Source: Candidatus Flexifilum breve (GTDB lineage Bacteria > Chloroflexota > Anaerolineae > Aggregatilineales > Phototrophicaceae). From it: DNA of 64,000 nucleotides. The DNA lies in NCBI GenBank assembly GCA_016717205.1, contig JADKGC010000001.1, positions 1,240,001 to 1,304,000 on the forward strand. Direction: 5' to 3'. The position numbers were made by a program, and so were the translations under genes. This document shows, piece by piece, positions 43,475 to 51,693 of the stretch (within the stretch, counting starts at the first letter, position 1; every line of letters starts with the position of its first letter). The notes beneath the pieces were generated by a model, which saw only the letters and a program-made list of their open reading frames with translations, did not search any database and was not told the DNA's origin.

Positions 43475-43480
43475 TATAAT
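43475..43480 (+). promoter_or_regulatory. -10 box (TATAAT) that decides the start of the membrane protein gene
   Basis: A perfect TATAAT lies 13 bases before the first ATG (43493) and 31 before the second (43511). Transcription would start near 43487, so the second ATG, which has AAAGGA upstream, is the better start. Confidence 0.5.
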
Positions 43481-43510
43481 CGATAGTCACCCATGCGAAA
43501 GGATCTGCCG

Positions 43511-44593
43511 ATGGCCACACTCGATCAGCCGCTCTCGACTCCGACGCGCATCAGCCGCACCGCGCGCCCGCCGGGCAGCGTCCGCTTTGACCTGATTGTC
43601 ACGCTGCTGGGCGCGTGGTTCATCGGCGGGCTGTTCCTCGACGGTTGGGCGCACAATCACGGGCGCGTCGACAGCACGTTTTTCACGCCGTGGCATGGCG
43701 TGTTGTATTCCGGCTATGCGGCGGTCGGCCTGTTCCTCGTGATTACCCACTTCCGCAATGTCGCCAAAGGCTATAACTGGTGGCGCGCGCTGCCTACGGG
43801 CTACATGGTCTCACTGCTTGGCGTACTGATCTTCGGCTTCGGCGGCGTGTTCGATATGTTCTGGCATCAGGCGTTTGGCTTCGAAGCCAACACCGAGGCG
43901 CTGCTCAGCCCTGCGCACTTGATCCTCGCGCTGGGGTCGTTCATCTTTGGGTCGGGACCAATCCGCGCCGCGTATGCGCGTAAACACGCGCGCGGCTGGC
44001 GCGACTTACTGCCGCTCGTGCTGACACTGGCGTACATGCTCTCCGCCCTGACGTTTTTCACCATGTTCATCAGCCCCTTCAGCAACGCCAACGCGCTGAT
44101 CGCACCGATGGCGCGCGGGCAAGGCTGGGTCGATGGCTACGGTGTCGGGTCAGCGCTTGTGGCATCGGCCATGTTCATGGGAGTGATTCTGTTCGCGCTG
44201 CGCCGCTGGTCACTGCCCGTCGGGAGCATCACCGTGATCCTCACGATCAACAGCACGCTGATGTTCCTGATGCAGATGCGCGCCGAGCCGAACTTCCGCT
44301 GGCTGCTGCTGGTCGCCCCGCTGACGGGCCTCCTCGCCGATGCGCTGCTCTACTTTTACAAGCCCTCCGCGGCGCGCTTAGAACGTCTGCGCCTATTCAG
44401 TTTCGTCGTGCCGTTTGTCTATTTCCTGCTGTTCATGCTTCTGCTGAATCAGGTGGGGATCGAGCTGTATCGCCGCGGCCTGTGGTGGACGATTCACATG
44501 TGGGCCGGGATGCCCCTGCTGTGCGGTGCGACTGGCGTGTTCGCCAGCTATCTCATCTTTCCGCCTGCGATACCTACCGAGGAGTCAGCGTGA
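43511..44593 (+). CDS. Multi-pass membrane protein with conserved His motifs, coupled to a VHL-domain metallopeptidase
   Basis: This encodes 360 residues with about nine transmembrane segments. Distinctive residues are the His-rich first loop DGWAHNHGRVDSTFFTPWHGVLYSG and FDMFWHQAFGFE, followed by SPAHLILALGS; several His and acidic residues lie at membrane borders, as in haem or metal membrane proteins. I do not recognise a named family. The stop overlaps the start of the next gene (GTGA), so it is translationally coupled to the secreted VHL/zincin protein. A role in export, anchoring or metal supply for that protein is inferred from context only. Confidence 0.7.
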   Translation: MATLDQPLSTPTRISRTARPPGSVRFDLIVTLLGAWFIGGLFLDGWAHNHGRVDSTFFTPWHGVLYSGYAAVGLFLVITHFRNVAKGYNWWRALPTGYMVSLLGVLIFGFGGVFDMFWHQAFGFEANTEALLSPAHLILALGSFIFGSGPIRAAYARKHARGWRDLLPLVLTLAYMLSALTFFTMFISPFSNANALIAPMARGQGWVDGYGVGSALVASAMFMGVILFALRRWSLPVGSITVILTINSTLMFLMQMRAEPNFRWLLLVAPLTGLLADALLYFYKPSAARLERLRLFSFVVPFVYFLLFMLLLNQVGIELYRRGLWWTIHMWAGMPLLCGATGVFASYLIFPPAIPTEESA

Positions 44594-45699
44594 AAATTCT
44601 CATCACCTGTGCCCTGCTCCTAATCATCAGCAGCCTCTCTGCTCCAGTCCGCGCGCAAACCTGCTCCAGCAACGGCACGAACGCCGACGTGACGCTGGAA
44701 TTCGAAAATTACCGCACCGACTCGGTCAGCCTGTTCTGGATCAACTATAGTTGTCAAGAGCAGTTCTACACAGAGATCGCCGCCGGGATGACGATGTCAC
44801 AGCCCACCTATGATGGACACGAGTGGGTGATCCGCGCGGCGAACGGCGACGAAATCACACGTGTGATCGCCAGCACCAGCAGTGACCCGGTGGTGATCAT
44901 CGGCGAACCCTTCGCCGCGCCCACTTCGCCGCTCGATTTCACCTACCGCCCGGAAGCGCTCCGAACTGTCGCCGATTTCGACCCGACGAAAGGCTGCGTC
45001 GTGCGCCCGGTCACGCCCGCCGACGATCTCGACCCGTTCTACGCAATCATGTGTGCTTACGCGGGCATCCCGATCGCGAGTTCGGCGCGTGTGCCCGAAG
45101 CGGCGCTGCAAGCGGCCTGGCGCGTCGTCGCGGTCATGCTGGACGCGCATCCGCAGGTTGTCGAGCAGATGCTCGAACATGACCTGATCATCGGCATTGT
45201 GGCAGAAGACGAGGGCATCACCGAACTGCCAGAGTATGCCTTCCTGCGCGATGACCCCAACATGGATTGGGACGCTCGCTCCCGCGGTTTTGGCGGCAAC
45301 GTGCAGGTGCCACTCATGTCCGGCGCGGAAGAGAATGTGCTCTGCTACTCGACTGATCCCTACCTCGGCGAAAACATCTTCGTCCACGAGTTCGCGCATA
45401 CCATGAAAGACATGGGCATCGCCCTCGTCGATCCGCAGTTCAATGCCGCGCTGGATCTCGCCTATCAGGCGGCAACAGCCGAGGGCTTGTGGGCGGACAC
45501 CTACGCCATCAGCACCCTCGAAGAATACTGGGCGGAAGGCGTACAGGACTACTTCAACACGAATCTGGAAGCGATTCCGACCAACGGCATTCACAACGCG
45601 ATCAACACCCGTGACGAACTCGCCGAGTACGATCCGACCTTGTATGCCATCATCGACACGGTGTACGGTGGCTTGGAGTGGACGCCCATCTGCCCGTGA
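44590..45699 (+). CDS. Secreted protein with VHL beta-like domain and HExxH gluzincin-like peptidase domain
   Basis: This encodes 369 residues from a GTG start with GAGGAG upstream; the signal peptide is about 22 residues (cleavage after VRA). Residues about 25-98 match the von Hippel-Lindau beta domain (FENYRTDSVSLFWINYS, FYTEIAAGMTMSQPTYDGHEWVIRAANGDE). The second domain has HEFAH (H266-H270) in ENIFVHEFAHTMKDMG and, 40-50 residues on, EEYWAEGVQDYF with a Glu suited as third zinc ligand. Cys residues suggest disulfides. The substrate is unknown. It follows, and overlaps, a nine-TM membrane protein gene. Confidence 0.85.
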   Translation: MKILITCALLLIISSLSAPVRAQTCSSNGTNADVTLEFENYRTDSVSLFWINYSCQEQFYTEIAAGMTMSQPTYDGHEWVIRAANGDEITRVIASTSSDPVVIIGEPFAAPTSPLDFTYRPEALRTVADFDPTKGCVVRPVTPADDLDPFYAIMCAYAGIPIASSARVPEAALQAAWRVVAVMLDAHPQVVEQMLEHDLIIGIVAEDEGITELPEYAFLRDDPNMDWDARSRGFGGNVQVPLMSGAEENVLCYSTDPYLGENIFVHEFAHTMKDMGIALVDPQFNAALDLAYQAATAEGLWADTYAISTLEEYWAEGVQDYFNTNLEAIPTNGIHNAINTRDELAEYDPTLYAIIDTVYGGLEWTPICP

Positions 45700-45780
45700 G
45701 CAGTGTTAAAGAGACACTCCCAAAAGCCTGGACATACGCCAACGGACGCGATAAATCGCTTCCCTACGAAAACTGTTTCG

Positions 45781-45854
45781 GTTTGTCGAGCGCTGTTGGC
45801 TCCCCTCCCTGAATTCGGGGAGGGGCCGGGGGTGGGGTCAGAAGCTCGACAAAC
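45781..45854. repeat. Family A-like nested inverted repeat with perfect outer arms
   Basis: GTTTGTCGAGC (45781-45791) and GCTCGACAAAC (45844-45854) enclose TCCCCTCCCTGAATTCGGGGAGGGG and a GGGGGTGGGG tail. A half copy of family B (GACGCGATAAATCG) precedes it at 45739. Confidence 0.75.
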
Positions 45855-45855
45855 A

Positions 45856-45884
45856 AAAACCCCTCTCGCGCGGAGAGGGGTTTT
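45856..45884 (-). terminator. Intrinsic terminator of the S1-domain gene
   Basis: AAAACCCCTCTC (45856-45867) pairs with GAGAGGGGTTTT (45873-45884) around GCGCG. On the minus strand the hairpin ends in a T tract. Confidence 0.85.
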
Positions 45885-45897
45885 GATTTGATTCTGC

Positions 45898-47091
45898 TTA
45901 CTCGGCAGCCGGAGGTTCTTCGGCTGGCGGCGCTTCGGTCGGAGCTGCGCCTGCCATCGCTTCCGGCGGCAGGTCGCCGCCTTCCGTGCCCCAGCGCTGC
46001 GTGAAGCCCACACGGCGCTTTTCCGGTTCCAGGTGGCTGATACGCAGCTTGAGGCGGTCGCCCTTCTTGACGTACGAGTGCGGTTCTTTCAGCGAACCAT
46101 CGCCCATTTCGCTCAAATGCAGCAGACCTTCCAGCCCATCGTCCAGCGCGACGAACGCACCAAAATCGACGACATTCGTGACCGTACCTTCGACCAACTG
46201 GCCTTCGTGGTACTTCTCCGCCGCGGCTTCCCACGGGTCGTCGAGCAGACGCTTGCGTGAGAGCGCAATGCGATTCGCACCGCGGTCGAGGCTGAGGACG
46301 TAGACCTGAATCTCTTCGCCAACGCGCAGCACATCCCGCGGGTGATCGACACGATGCCACGCCAATTCGCTGACGTGGATCAGGCCGTCCGCCCCACCCA
46401 AGTTGACAAACGCGCCGAAGTCGCGCAGGCCCGTCACCGTGCCCTTGACGATATCGCCTTCCTTCAGTTCCGCCAGCAAGCGCGCCTTCTGCTGCGCGCG
46501 CCATTCACGCTGCGCTTCGCGTTCGCTGAAAATGAGACGGCGCCGCGCCTGATCAACTTCAATCACCTTGACGTTGAGTTCAGCACTCAGCAGATCATCC
46601 CACGATTCGCGCCCGCCGGACGCGCCCATCGACATCAGATGCGAGCTGGGGATAAAGCCTTCGAGACGGTTCCACTGGACGAGGATACCGCCGCGATTGT
46701 GCCCCTTAACCGACACCTTGACGATGTCTTCGGTCTCCAGCAGCGAACGGGCTTTTTCCCAGTCGTATTGCTGCAAACCCATGTTGATCGACACGATCAG
46801 ATTGTCGTCCTGATCGCGCGGATTGATGACATACACCGGGATTTCTGCGCCTACGCGCAGGTCGCCGCGCACTTTCGGATCGAGTCGTTCCAGATCCTGA
46901 ATCGGGACAATCCCGTCGCGCTTCGCCCCCATGTCCACAATGACTTCGCGTTCATCGATCTGCAGAATCGTCGCGTTGCGGATTTCACCGCGCTGCGGCG
47001 GATTGTAACTACCGAGCGACGAATCGAGCAGAGCGCGAAACTCATTGGCAAAATCTTGATCCTGCTCCACCCCGGGCTTTGAAATATCCAT
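45898..47091 (-). CDS. rpsA: S1 RNA-binding domain protein (30S ribosomal protein S1-like)
   Basis: This encodes 397 residues with four S1 domains (about 33-103, 119-185, 207-278, 294-365). Typical S1 stretches are ATILQIDEREVIVDMGAKRDGIVP, GTVTGLRDFGAFVNLGGADGLIHVSELAW and GTVTNVVDFGAFVALDDGLEGLLHLSEM. The first two domains carry the pattern of ribosomal S1 (SLLETEDIVKVSVKGHNRGGILV). The C-terminus is an acidic Pro/Ala tail. It has four repeats rather than the six of E. coli S1, as in several Gram-positive and Chloroflexota proteins. It probably binds mRNA during translation initiation. An extended -10 (TGATATAAT) lies about 120 bases upstream. Confidence 0.9.
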   Translation of the reverse strand: MDISKPGVEQDQDFANEFRALLDSSLGSYNPPQRGEIRNATILQIDEREVIVDMGAKRDGIVPIQDLERLDPKVRGDLRVGAEIPVYVINPRDQDDNLIVSINMGLQQYDWEKARSLLETEDIVKVSVKGHNRGGILVQWNRLEGFIPSSHLMSMGASGGRESWDDLLSAELNVKVIEVDQARRRLIFSEREAQREWRAQQKARLLAELKEGDIVKGTVTGLRDFGAFVNLGGADGLIHVSELAWHRVDHPRDVLRVGEEIQVYVLSLDRGANRIALSRKRLLDDPWEAAAEKYHEGQLVEGTVTNVVDFGAFVALDDGLEGLLHLSEMGDGSLKEPHSYVKKGDRLKLRISHLEPEKRRVGFTQRWGTEGGDLPPEAMAGAAPTEAPPAEEPPAAE

Positions 47092-47207
47092 CGAAAACTC
47101 ACCTTACGAGAGACTACCCAATACGCCACTACACAGAGATTACTGCCGTCTGTTACCCGAAAGCGCCCCACGCGCGCTACATTATGACTCACGAAAATGT
47201 TATGCTG

Positions 47208-47216
47208 ATTATATCA
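47208..47216 (-). promoter_or_regulatory. Extended -10 promoter of the S1-domain gene
   Basis: On the minus strand TGA-TATAAT occupies 47208-47216, about 117 bases before the ATG, leaving a leader of about 105 bases. Long leaders allow autoregulation, as known for rpsA in other bacteria. Confidence 0.45.
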
Positions 47217-47252
47217 GTCTTGTGTCGGAACGACGTAAACATTCTCTGTTTT

Positions 47253-47780
47253 CTAATTCATGTCCGGCAGCGCAATTCCCCGCGTCCCGCGATCCACTTC
47301 CCAGGGATACACGATATACGCGTCGGTACTTGCGCCGTAGAAATCCGGTCGTTCATGCGTGAACAAGGAACGATAGGGATTGTAGTGCAGCACGCACGTC
47401 ATCCCGGTTGCGCCCGCGGAACCTACGCGTTCGCGTACCGAAATGCTCGTCCGACCACTCCCCCACACATCATCCACAATGAGAATGCGGCGATTCGCCA
47501 GCAACGACGCTTCCGGGAACTGCAAGAACTGAGGCCAGGCCAGAAGTCCGGGCGCTCCCTGCGTTTGCACCGCTGGGAAGTCGACCGCCGCCGTGAGCAA
47601 ATGTTGAATGCCGAGCGCTTCCGCCAGCATCCCGCCGGGGATCACGCCGCCCCGCGTGATCATGATCATCCCCGTGAACAACCCGACCGCTCGGATTTGT
47701 GGGATCAGCACATCGACCAGTTTGTCGACATCTTCCCAGGTGAGTCTTTCGTGTCGCCTAGAGCCTTCCGGTCTATCCAT
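47253..47780 (-). CDS. Phosphoribosyltransferase (xanthine/hypoxanthine type)
   Basis: This encodes 175 residues of the type I PRTase fold. The PRPP-binding motif RILIVDDVWGSGRTS (about 98-112) and the start motif GMIMITRGGVIPGG are clear; the hood region (LTAAVDFPAVQTQGAPG) differs from well-known hypoxanthine enzymes. The end YIVYPWEVDRGTRG resembles xanthine/guanine PRTases and related HGPRT-like proteins (the Trp is a base-stacking residue). It is likely purine salvage; the base specificity is not clear. Confidence 0.85.
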   Translation of the reverse strand: MDRPEGSRRHERLTWEDVDKLVDVLIPQIRAVGLFTGMIMITRGGVIPGGMLAEALGIQHLLTAAVDFPAVQTQGAPGLLAWPQFLQFPEASLLANRRILIVDDVWGSGRTSISVRERVGSAGATGMTCVLHYNPYRSLFTHERPDFYGASTDAYIVYPWEVDRGTRGIALPDMN

Positions 47781-47958
47781 ACTGCATTCCTTTGAGACCA
47801 GCGGGAAAATAGAATGCTATTCTATCATAATCCGGTAGGCTGTGTGAACCATACATTGTATTTTAGTTCACCGACTAATCAACTCACAATGGTAAGGTGA
47901 TGCGGCATGTTATACTGGGCGTGCAACTACCGTGCATGAGGCTCACTTGGAATCGACA

Positions 47959-48949
47959 ATGCAGCGGACACTTTGGCTAGACCGTCTACGCCTTTTGGCG
48001 ACCTTTACAGTTGTACTCCTTCATGTCTCAGCCGCTTCGGTGATGGGATCGCGCGATCTTCAGTGGTGGATCGGGAATATCGCCGATTCATTTACCCGCT
48101 GGGCCGTCCCGACCTTCGTCATGATCACCGGGGCACTCCTGCTCCGCACCCCCCTAGAAGTGTCACCCACCACCTTTTACCGGCGGCGGCTCGGGCGCAT
48201 CCTATTACCACTCATTTTCTGGTCAGTGCTCTACACGCTGTGGAGCACAGTCCGCTCTGGTGCGTATGATTGGCAAACGCTGCTCATCAGGTTCTTGACG
48301 GGTAACCCTTACTTCCACATGTGGTATATCTTCATGTTGGTCGGCTTATATCTCGTCGCACCGTTTGTGAATTATGCGGTCATCCACATACCACGCGCCT
48401 GGTTGCGGACGGCGATCATCGTCTCGTTTGCGTTGGCTATCATCGAGACCTACGCCAGCCGTACCGCGCAGCGGCGGCACCTTCTTCTTCAGTTTCCTGC
48501 CTTATGTCGGCTATTTCCTGGCGGGGCACTATTTCGCCACCGCTGAACAACCACCGATCAGACCACGCACCGCACTGCTGCTGTTCGGTCTCTGTGGTTT
48601 CGCGGTCGCCGCGGTGACAGGCATCGTGGGCATCGCGAGAATCGATTACACGTATGGGAGCACGAATCCTCTGGTGATTCTCTTGAGCTTCAGCATGTTC
48701 TGGTTTATCCAGAGTACACGGGAAAACCACGCAGGTCGCGCCTTCGTCAACTTAGTGACTCCGCTGGCACTGGGGATCTACCTCATTCATCCGATATGGT
48801 TAGAAATTATCCGGCAGATCTTCCCCTACCACGTCATCCTTATGCCGCTGATCGCCATCCCGGCGACGGCGATCTTAGTGTTCATCTTGTCGGCAGCCAC
48901 CTGCAAGCTGATGTCGCTGTCCCGGGCGCTCAAACGGCTGGCCTTGTGA
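47959..48949 (+). CDS. Acyltransferase 3 family membrane protein, frame interrupted
   Basis: Two overlapping frames combine to a 329-residue OafA/NodX-type membrane acyltransferase. The first part starts MQRTLWLDRLRLLATFTVVLLHVSA with the conserved R and H of motif 1 and continues through WFTRWAVPTFVMITGALLL-like helices to AIIETYAS. The second part picks up at GGTFFFSFLPYVGYFLAGHYF and ends with the last membrane helix. One extra base (or two missing) between about 48445 and 48478 explains the shift, and correction gives normal length. It probably O-acetylates a cell-surface sugar; the substrate is unknown. A GTG 27 bases upstream is a less likely start. Confidence 0.82.
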
Positions 48950-49043
48950 TGAGCCTGACTGCAGGCTAGGCGTTCCACGCGGCTTAGGAGTGTAAACTCG
49001 CTTGCGATTGGGCCCTCCGAGTGATCGTGGGCTGTTTGGCAAA

Positions 49044-49526
49044 TCAGGTTAGGGTCTGCAGCGCCTCGTAGGTTTTGCCAATTTGCAGCAGATGATTCTG
49101 GCTGTGGTTCACGTAGCCGATCAGCAGCCCTTCCGCGCTGATCTCGCCGAGGTCGGGGTGCAGCCCCTTGCGCGCCCACTGCTCATCGGTCAGCGACTCC
49201 ATGAGGCGAGCCCAACGATGATGCAGCCCGCGCAGAATCGCCAGCGAATCCGCGATATGGGCGTCGCGCGCTTCGGGGGTCTCCGCCCAATCGGTTTGCT
49301 CGTACGGCTTGAAGGTCGGGTATTCCTCGACTTGAATGTGCTTGAAGCGGGCATAGGCGTGCATGTGCGCATCCGCGAGGTGATGCACCACCTGTGCAAT
49401 CGTCCATTCGCCGGGGAGTGCCTCAGCGGTGAGCTGATCGGGCGTCAAGCTGCGTACAGCCGCTTCCAGCACATCGGGGAAGCTGCGAATTCTGGCGATC
49501 AGGGGCTGGCGTTCTTCAGGGGTCAT
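49044..49526 (-). CDS. DinB/YfiT-type putative metal-dependent hydrolase
   Basis: This encodes 160 residues, a four-helix DinB_2/YfiT-like protein. The pattern WTIAQVVHHLADAHMHAYARFK (about 41-62, including the first metal His) and LLIGYVNHSQNHLLQIGKTYEAL (about 133-155, H-x3-H) match BstA/YfiT. These enzymes are related to bacillithiol and other thiol transferases. It is the second DinB-fold protein of the window but in a different subfamily and without a LexA-like site. It is a monocistronic unit. Confidence 0.85.
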   Translation of the reverse strand: MTPEERQPLIARIRSFPDVLEAAVRSLTPDQLTAEALPGEWTIAQVVHHLADAHMHAYARFKHIQVEEYPTFKPYEQTDWAETPEARDAHIADSLAILRGLHHRWARLMESLTDEQWARKGLHPDLGEISAEGLLIGYVNHSQNHLLQIGKTYEALQTLT

Positions 49527-49574
49527 GGGCGCACCTGTGTGTAATGGTTATCGGCTATCAGTTGTGAAGCAGAA

Positions 49575-49598
49575 GGGCGCACAGCCGTGCGCCCCTAC
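49575..49598. repeat. Family B palindrome
   Basis: GGGCGCAC-AGCC-GTGCGCCC followed by CTAC; same core as the copy at 63598-63624. Confidence 0.8.
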
Positions 49599-49625
49599 AA
49601 ATCGCTAGGTTCAGTTAGATTTTCT

Positions 49626-49667
49626 CCCCTCTCCCCTCTCCGCTCGGAGAGGGGTTGGGGGTGAGGC
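49626..49667. repeat. Family A repeat
   Basis: CCCCTCTCC/GGAGAGGGG hairpin around GCTC, with a preceding partial duplicate and the tail TTGGGGGTGAGGC. It adjoins the stop of the P5C dehydrogenase gene. Confidence 0.8.
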
Positions 49668-49673
49668 TGGACT

Positions 49674-51233
49674 TTACAGCCGCTCCGAAACCAGCTTGGC
49701 CTGCGTGAACAGCAGCAGATAATCCGGGCCGCCCGCCTTGCTATCCGTCCCGCTCATGTTGAAACCGCCGAACGGATGCGCGCCGACCATCGCGCCGGTG
49801 CATTTGCGGTTGAAATAGAGGTTGCCGACGTGGAATTCACGGCGCGCGCGTTCCAACCGCTGGCGGTTGAGGCTGAACAACGCGCCCGTCAGGCCGAATT
49901 CGGTGCTGTTGGCAATCTGCAGCGCGTGGTCATAGTCGCTGGCGCGGACGCACGCCAGCACCGGCCCGAAGATTTCTTCCTGCGCGACGCGCGCGTTGCC
50001 ATCGACATCCCCGAAGATCGTCGGCGGGATGAAGTAGCCTTTTTCCGGCGTATCCAGCGGCGACCCACCGAGCAGCAGCTTGCCTTCCTGCGTGCCGAGT
50101 TCGATGTAATCGAGAATCTTCTTGAACGAGTTCGCGTCCACGACCGGGCCCTGATCGATCCACGCGGACGTATCCGGCGCGCCAACCGTGAGCTTGCTCG
50201 CCAGTTCGACCGCCCGCCCGACCACCTGCTCGTAGACCGAATCCACGATGATCGCGCGCGACCCTGCCGAACACTTCTGCCCCTGGAAGCCGAAGGCGCT
50301 CTGCACGATGCCGACCGATGCCGCTTCGAGGGTGGCCGTTTCGTCGACGACGACCGCGTCCTTGCCGCCCATTTCGAGGATGGTGCGCTTGAGCCACAGT
50401 TGACCGGGCTTGGTCTGCCCGGCCTGTTCGAACATGCGCAAACCGACTTCCTTCGACCCCGTGAAGGCGATGAAGCGCGTCTGCGGGTGCTCGACCATGT
50501 GCGCGCCGATCACTGAGCCTTTGCCGGGCAGGAAGTTGAGCACGCCGTGCGGAATGCCGCTCTCCCAGAAGAGTTCGCAAATCTTCGCCGCGATCCAACT
50601 GCTCGGCTCGGCGGGCTTGAAGCACACCGTGTTGCCCGTCACCAGCGCCGCCGCCGTCATGCCTGTCGCGATGGCATTGGGGAAGTTCCATGGCGAAATC
50701 ACCACACCAACGCCCAACGGAATGTAATACAGTCCATTCTGTTCGCCGGGGTACGGGATAAGCATCTCGCTGCTGTCCGCGATGCGCAGCGCTTGCCGCG
50801 CGTAATATTCGAGGAAGTCAATCGATTCGGAGGTATCCGCGTCGGCTTCCGCCCACGACTTACCGACTTCCAGCACCATCACAGCGTTGAATTCTTGCTT
50901 ACGGCGGCGCATCTCGCCCGCCGCGTGCAGAATGTAGCCTGCACGTTCCTGCACCGGGACGTACTGCCACGTCTTGAAGGCTTCAGCCGCCGCCTTGATC
51001 GCCTGTTCGGCGTGTTCAATGCCGAGCTTCGGGAAACGTGCTACCACTTCCGCCGGACGCGCCGGATTGATCGAGACGAAGCCTTCGCCGTTCCAGATTT
51101 CCTGACCGTTGATGACCGCTGGCAGCTCTCGACCCAGCTCAGCTTTGACCTTGACCATGGCCTTTTCGAAGGCGGCGCGGTTCTCGGGCAGCGTGAAATC
51201 GGTCAGTGCTTCGTTGCGGAATGGTGTCAACAT
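49674..51233 (-). CDS. rocA: L-glutamate gamma-semialdehyde (1-pyrroline-5-carboxylate) dehydrogenase
   Basis: P5C dehydrogenase oxidises glutamate semialdehyde to glutamate with NAD+, the second step of proline and arginine catabolism. It is 519 residues and monofunctional. Family traits are the N-terminal FRNEALTDFTLPENRAAFEKAM, NPARPAEVV, SPWNFPNAIATGM, the catalytic base E287 in RTILEMGGKDAVVVD and the nucleophile C321 in GFQGQKCSAGSR. The C-terminal GGFNMSGTDSKAGGPDYLLLF is diagnostic for this group. No proline dehydrogenase is adjacent. A TGACATTTGTCA palindrome in the leader and a tandem repeat region upstream may affect regulation. Confidence 0.95.
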   Translation of the reverse strand: MLTPFRNEALTDFTLPENRAAFEKAMVKVKAELGRELPAVINGQEIWNGEGFVSINPARPAEVVARFPKLGIEHAEQAIKAAAEAFKTWQYVPVQERAGYILHAAGEMRRRKQEFNAVMVLEVGKSWAEADADTSESIDFLEYYARQALRIADSSEMLIPYPGEQNGLYYIPLGVGVVISPWNFPNAIATGMTAAALVTGNTVCFKPAEPSSWIAAKICELFWESGIPHGVLNFLPGKGSVIGAHMVEHPQTRFIAFTGSKEVGLRMFEQAGQTKPGQLWLKRTILEMGGKDAVVVDETATLEAASVGIVQSAFGFQGQKCSAGSRAIIVDSVYEQVVGRAVELASKLTVGAPDTSAWIDQGPVVDANSFKKILDYIELGTQEGKLLLGGSPLDTPEKGYFIPPTIFGDVDGNARVAQEEIFGPVLACVRASDYDHALQIANSTEFGLTGALFSLNRQRLERARREFHVGNLYFNRKCTGAMVGAHPFGGFNMSGTDSKAGGPDYLLLFTQAKLVSERL

Positions 51234-51285
51234 TGAGATCCCCTTTGTGTATTTTGGTTTCTTTACGAAAAATTCACAAAATTAA

Positions 51286-51297
51286 TGACATTTGTCA
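51286..51297. promoter_or_regulatory. Palindrome in the rocA leader, candidate operator
   Basis: TGACA-TT-TGTCA, perfect, about 55 bases before the rocA ATG. A TATAAT on the minus strand (51323-51328) lies just upstream and could be the rocA -10. Confidence 0.45.
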
Positions 51298-51436
51298 ATT
51301 CTATTTTGCAGATTTTGGGCGTATTATAACAACATGAAGCAATCACCTTAACAATAGAGCGCGATGAGTGACCCGTGTGGACACCGTTTTCACGTCGTCG
51401 ATACCCTGCACCCACATCTCTGCTGCATTGAAGCCC

Positions 51437-51620
51437 CATCGTAGCTGACATCACACACCCAAAGCAGCCACATCGCAGCCACGTCGCTGAAACATCACAC
51501 TCACATCGCAACGAGCGCGGCACATCATCACTCGCTGAGCACCCTGACATCGCAGACCACATTGTACATGGCAACTCGCTGAACTCAAGCCGCCATTCAC
51601 ACTGGTCGCACATCCCGCTC
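51437..51620. repeat. Degenerate tandem repeat of about 45 bases, four units
   Basis: CGCTGA or AGCTGA anchors recur with spacings of about 43, 48 and 44 bases, with ACATCGCA motifs between them. Divergence is too high for a recent array. Confidence 0.5.
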
Positions 51621-51648
51621 TATTGTTAAGCCATCGCAGCAGCATTTC

Positions 51649-51672
51649 GTAGGGACGAGGCATGCCTCGTCC
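51649..51672. repeat. Family B palindrome
   Basis: GTAG precedes the perfect 20-base palindrome at 51653-51672, identical in core to the copy at 20172-20191. Confidence 0.85.
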
Positions 51673-51693
51673 TTTTCGATTCTCGGCGCCTAC

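Larger units (their letters stand above)
51234..51693. other. Gene-free region upstream of rocA with degenerate tandem repeat
   Basis: Downstream half: rocA leader, palindrome and a TATAAT. Upstream half (about 51437-51620): units of about 45 bases anchored by TAGCTGACATCACAC (51441), GTCGCTGA (51483), CTCGCTGA (51531) and CTCGCTGA (51575), each with a CATCGCA-type motif. A family B palindrome (51649-51672) closes the region. The Cys-rich open frame here is judged not real. Confidence 0.55.

Noticed and set aside
51263..51613. Cys-rich 116-codon open frame upstream of rocA
   Set aside because: It overlaps the rocA leader, promoter candidate and a tandem repeat; its Cys content comes from repeated GCGATGTG-type motifs, and it has no ribosome site or family.
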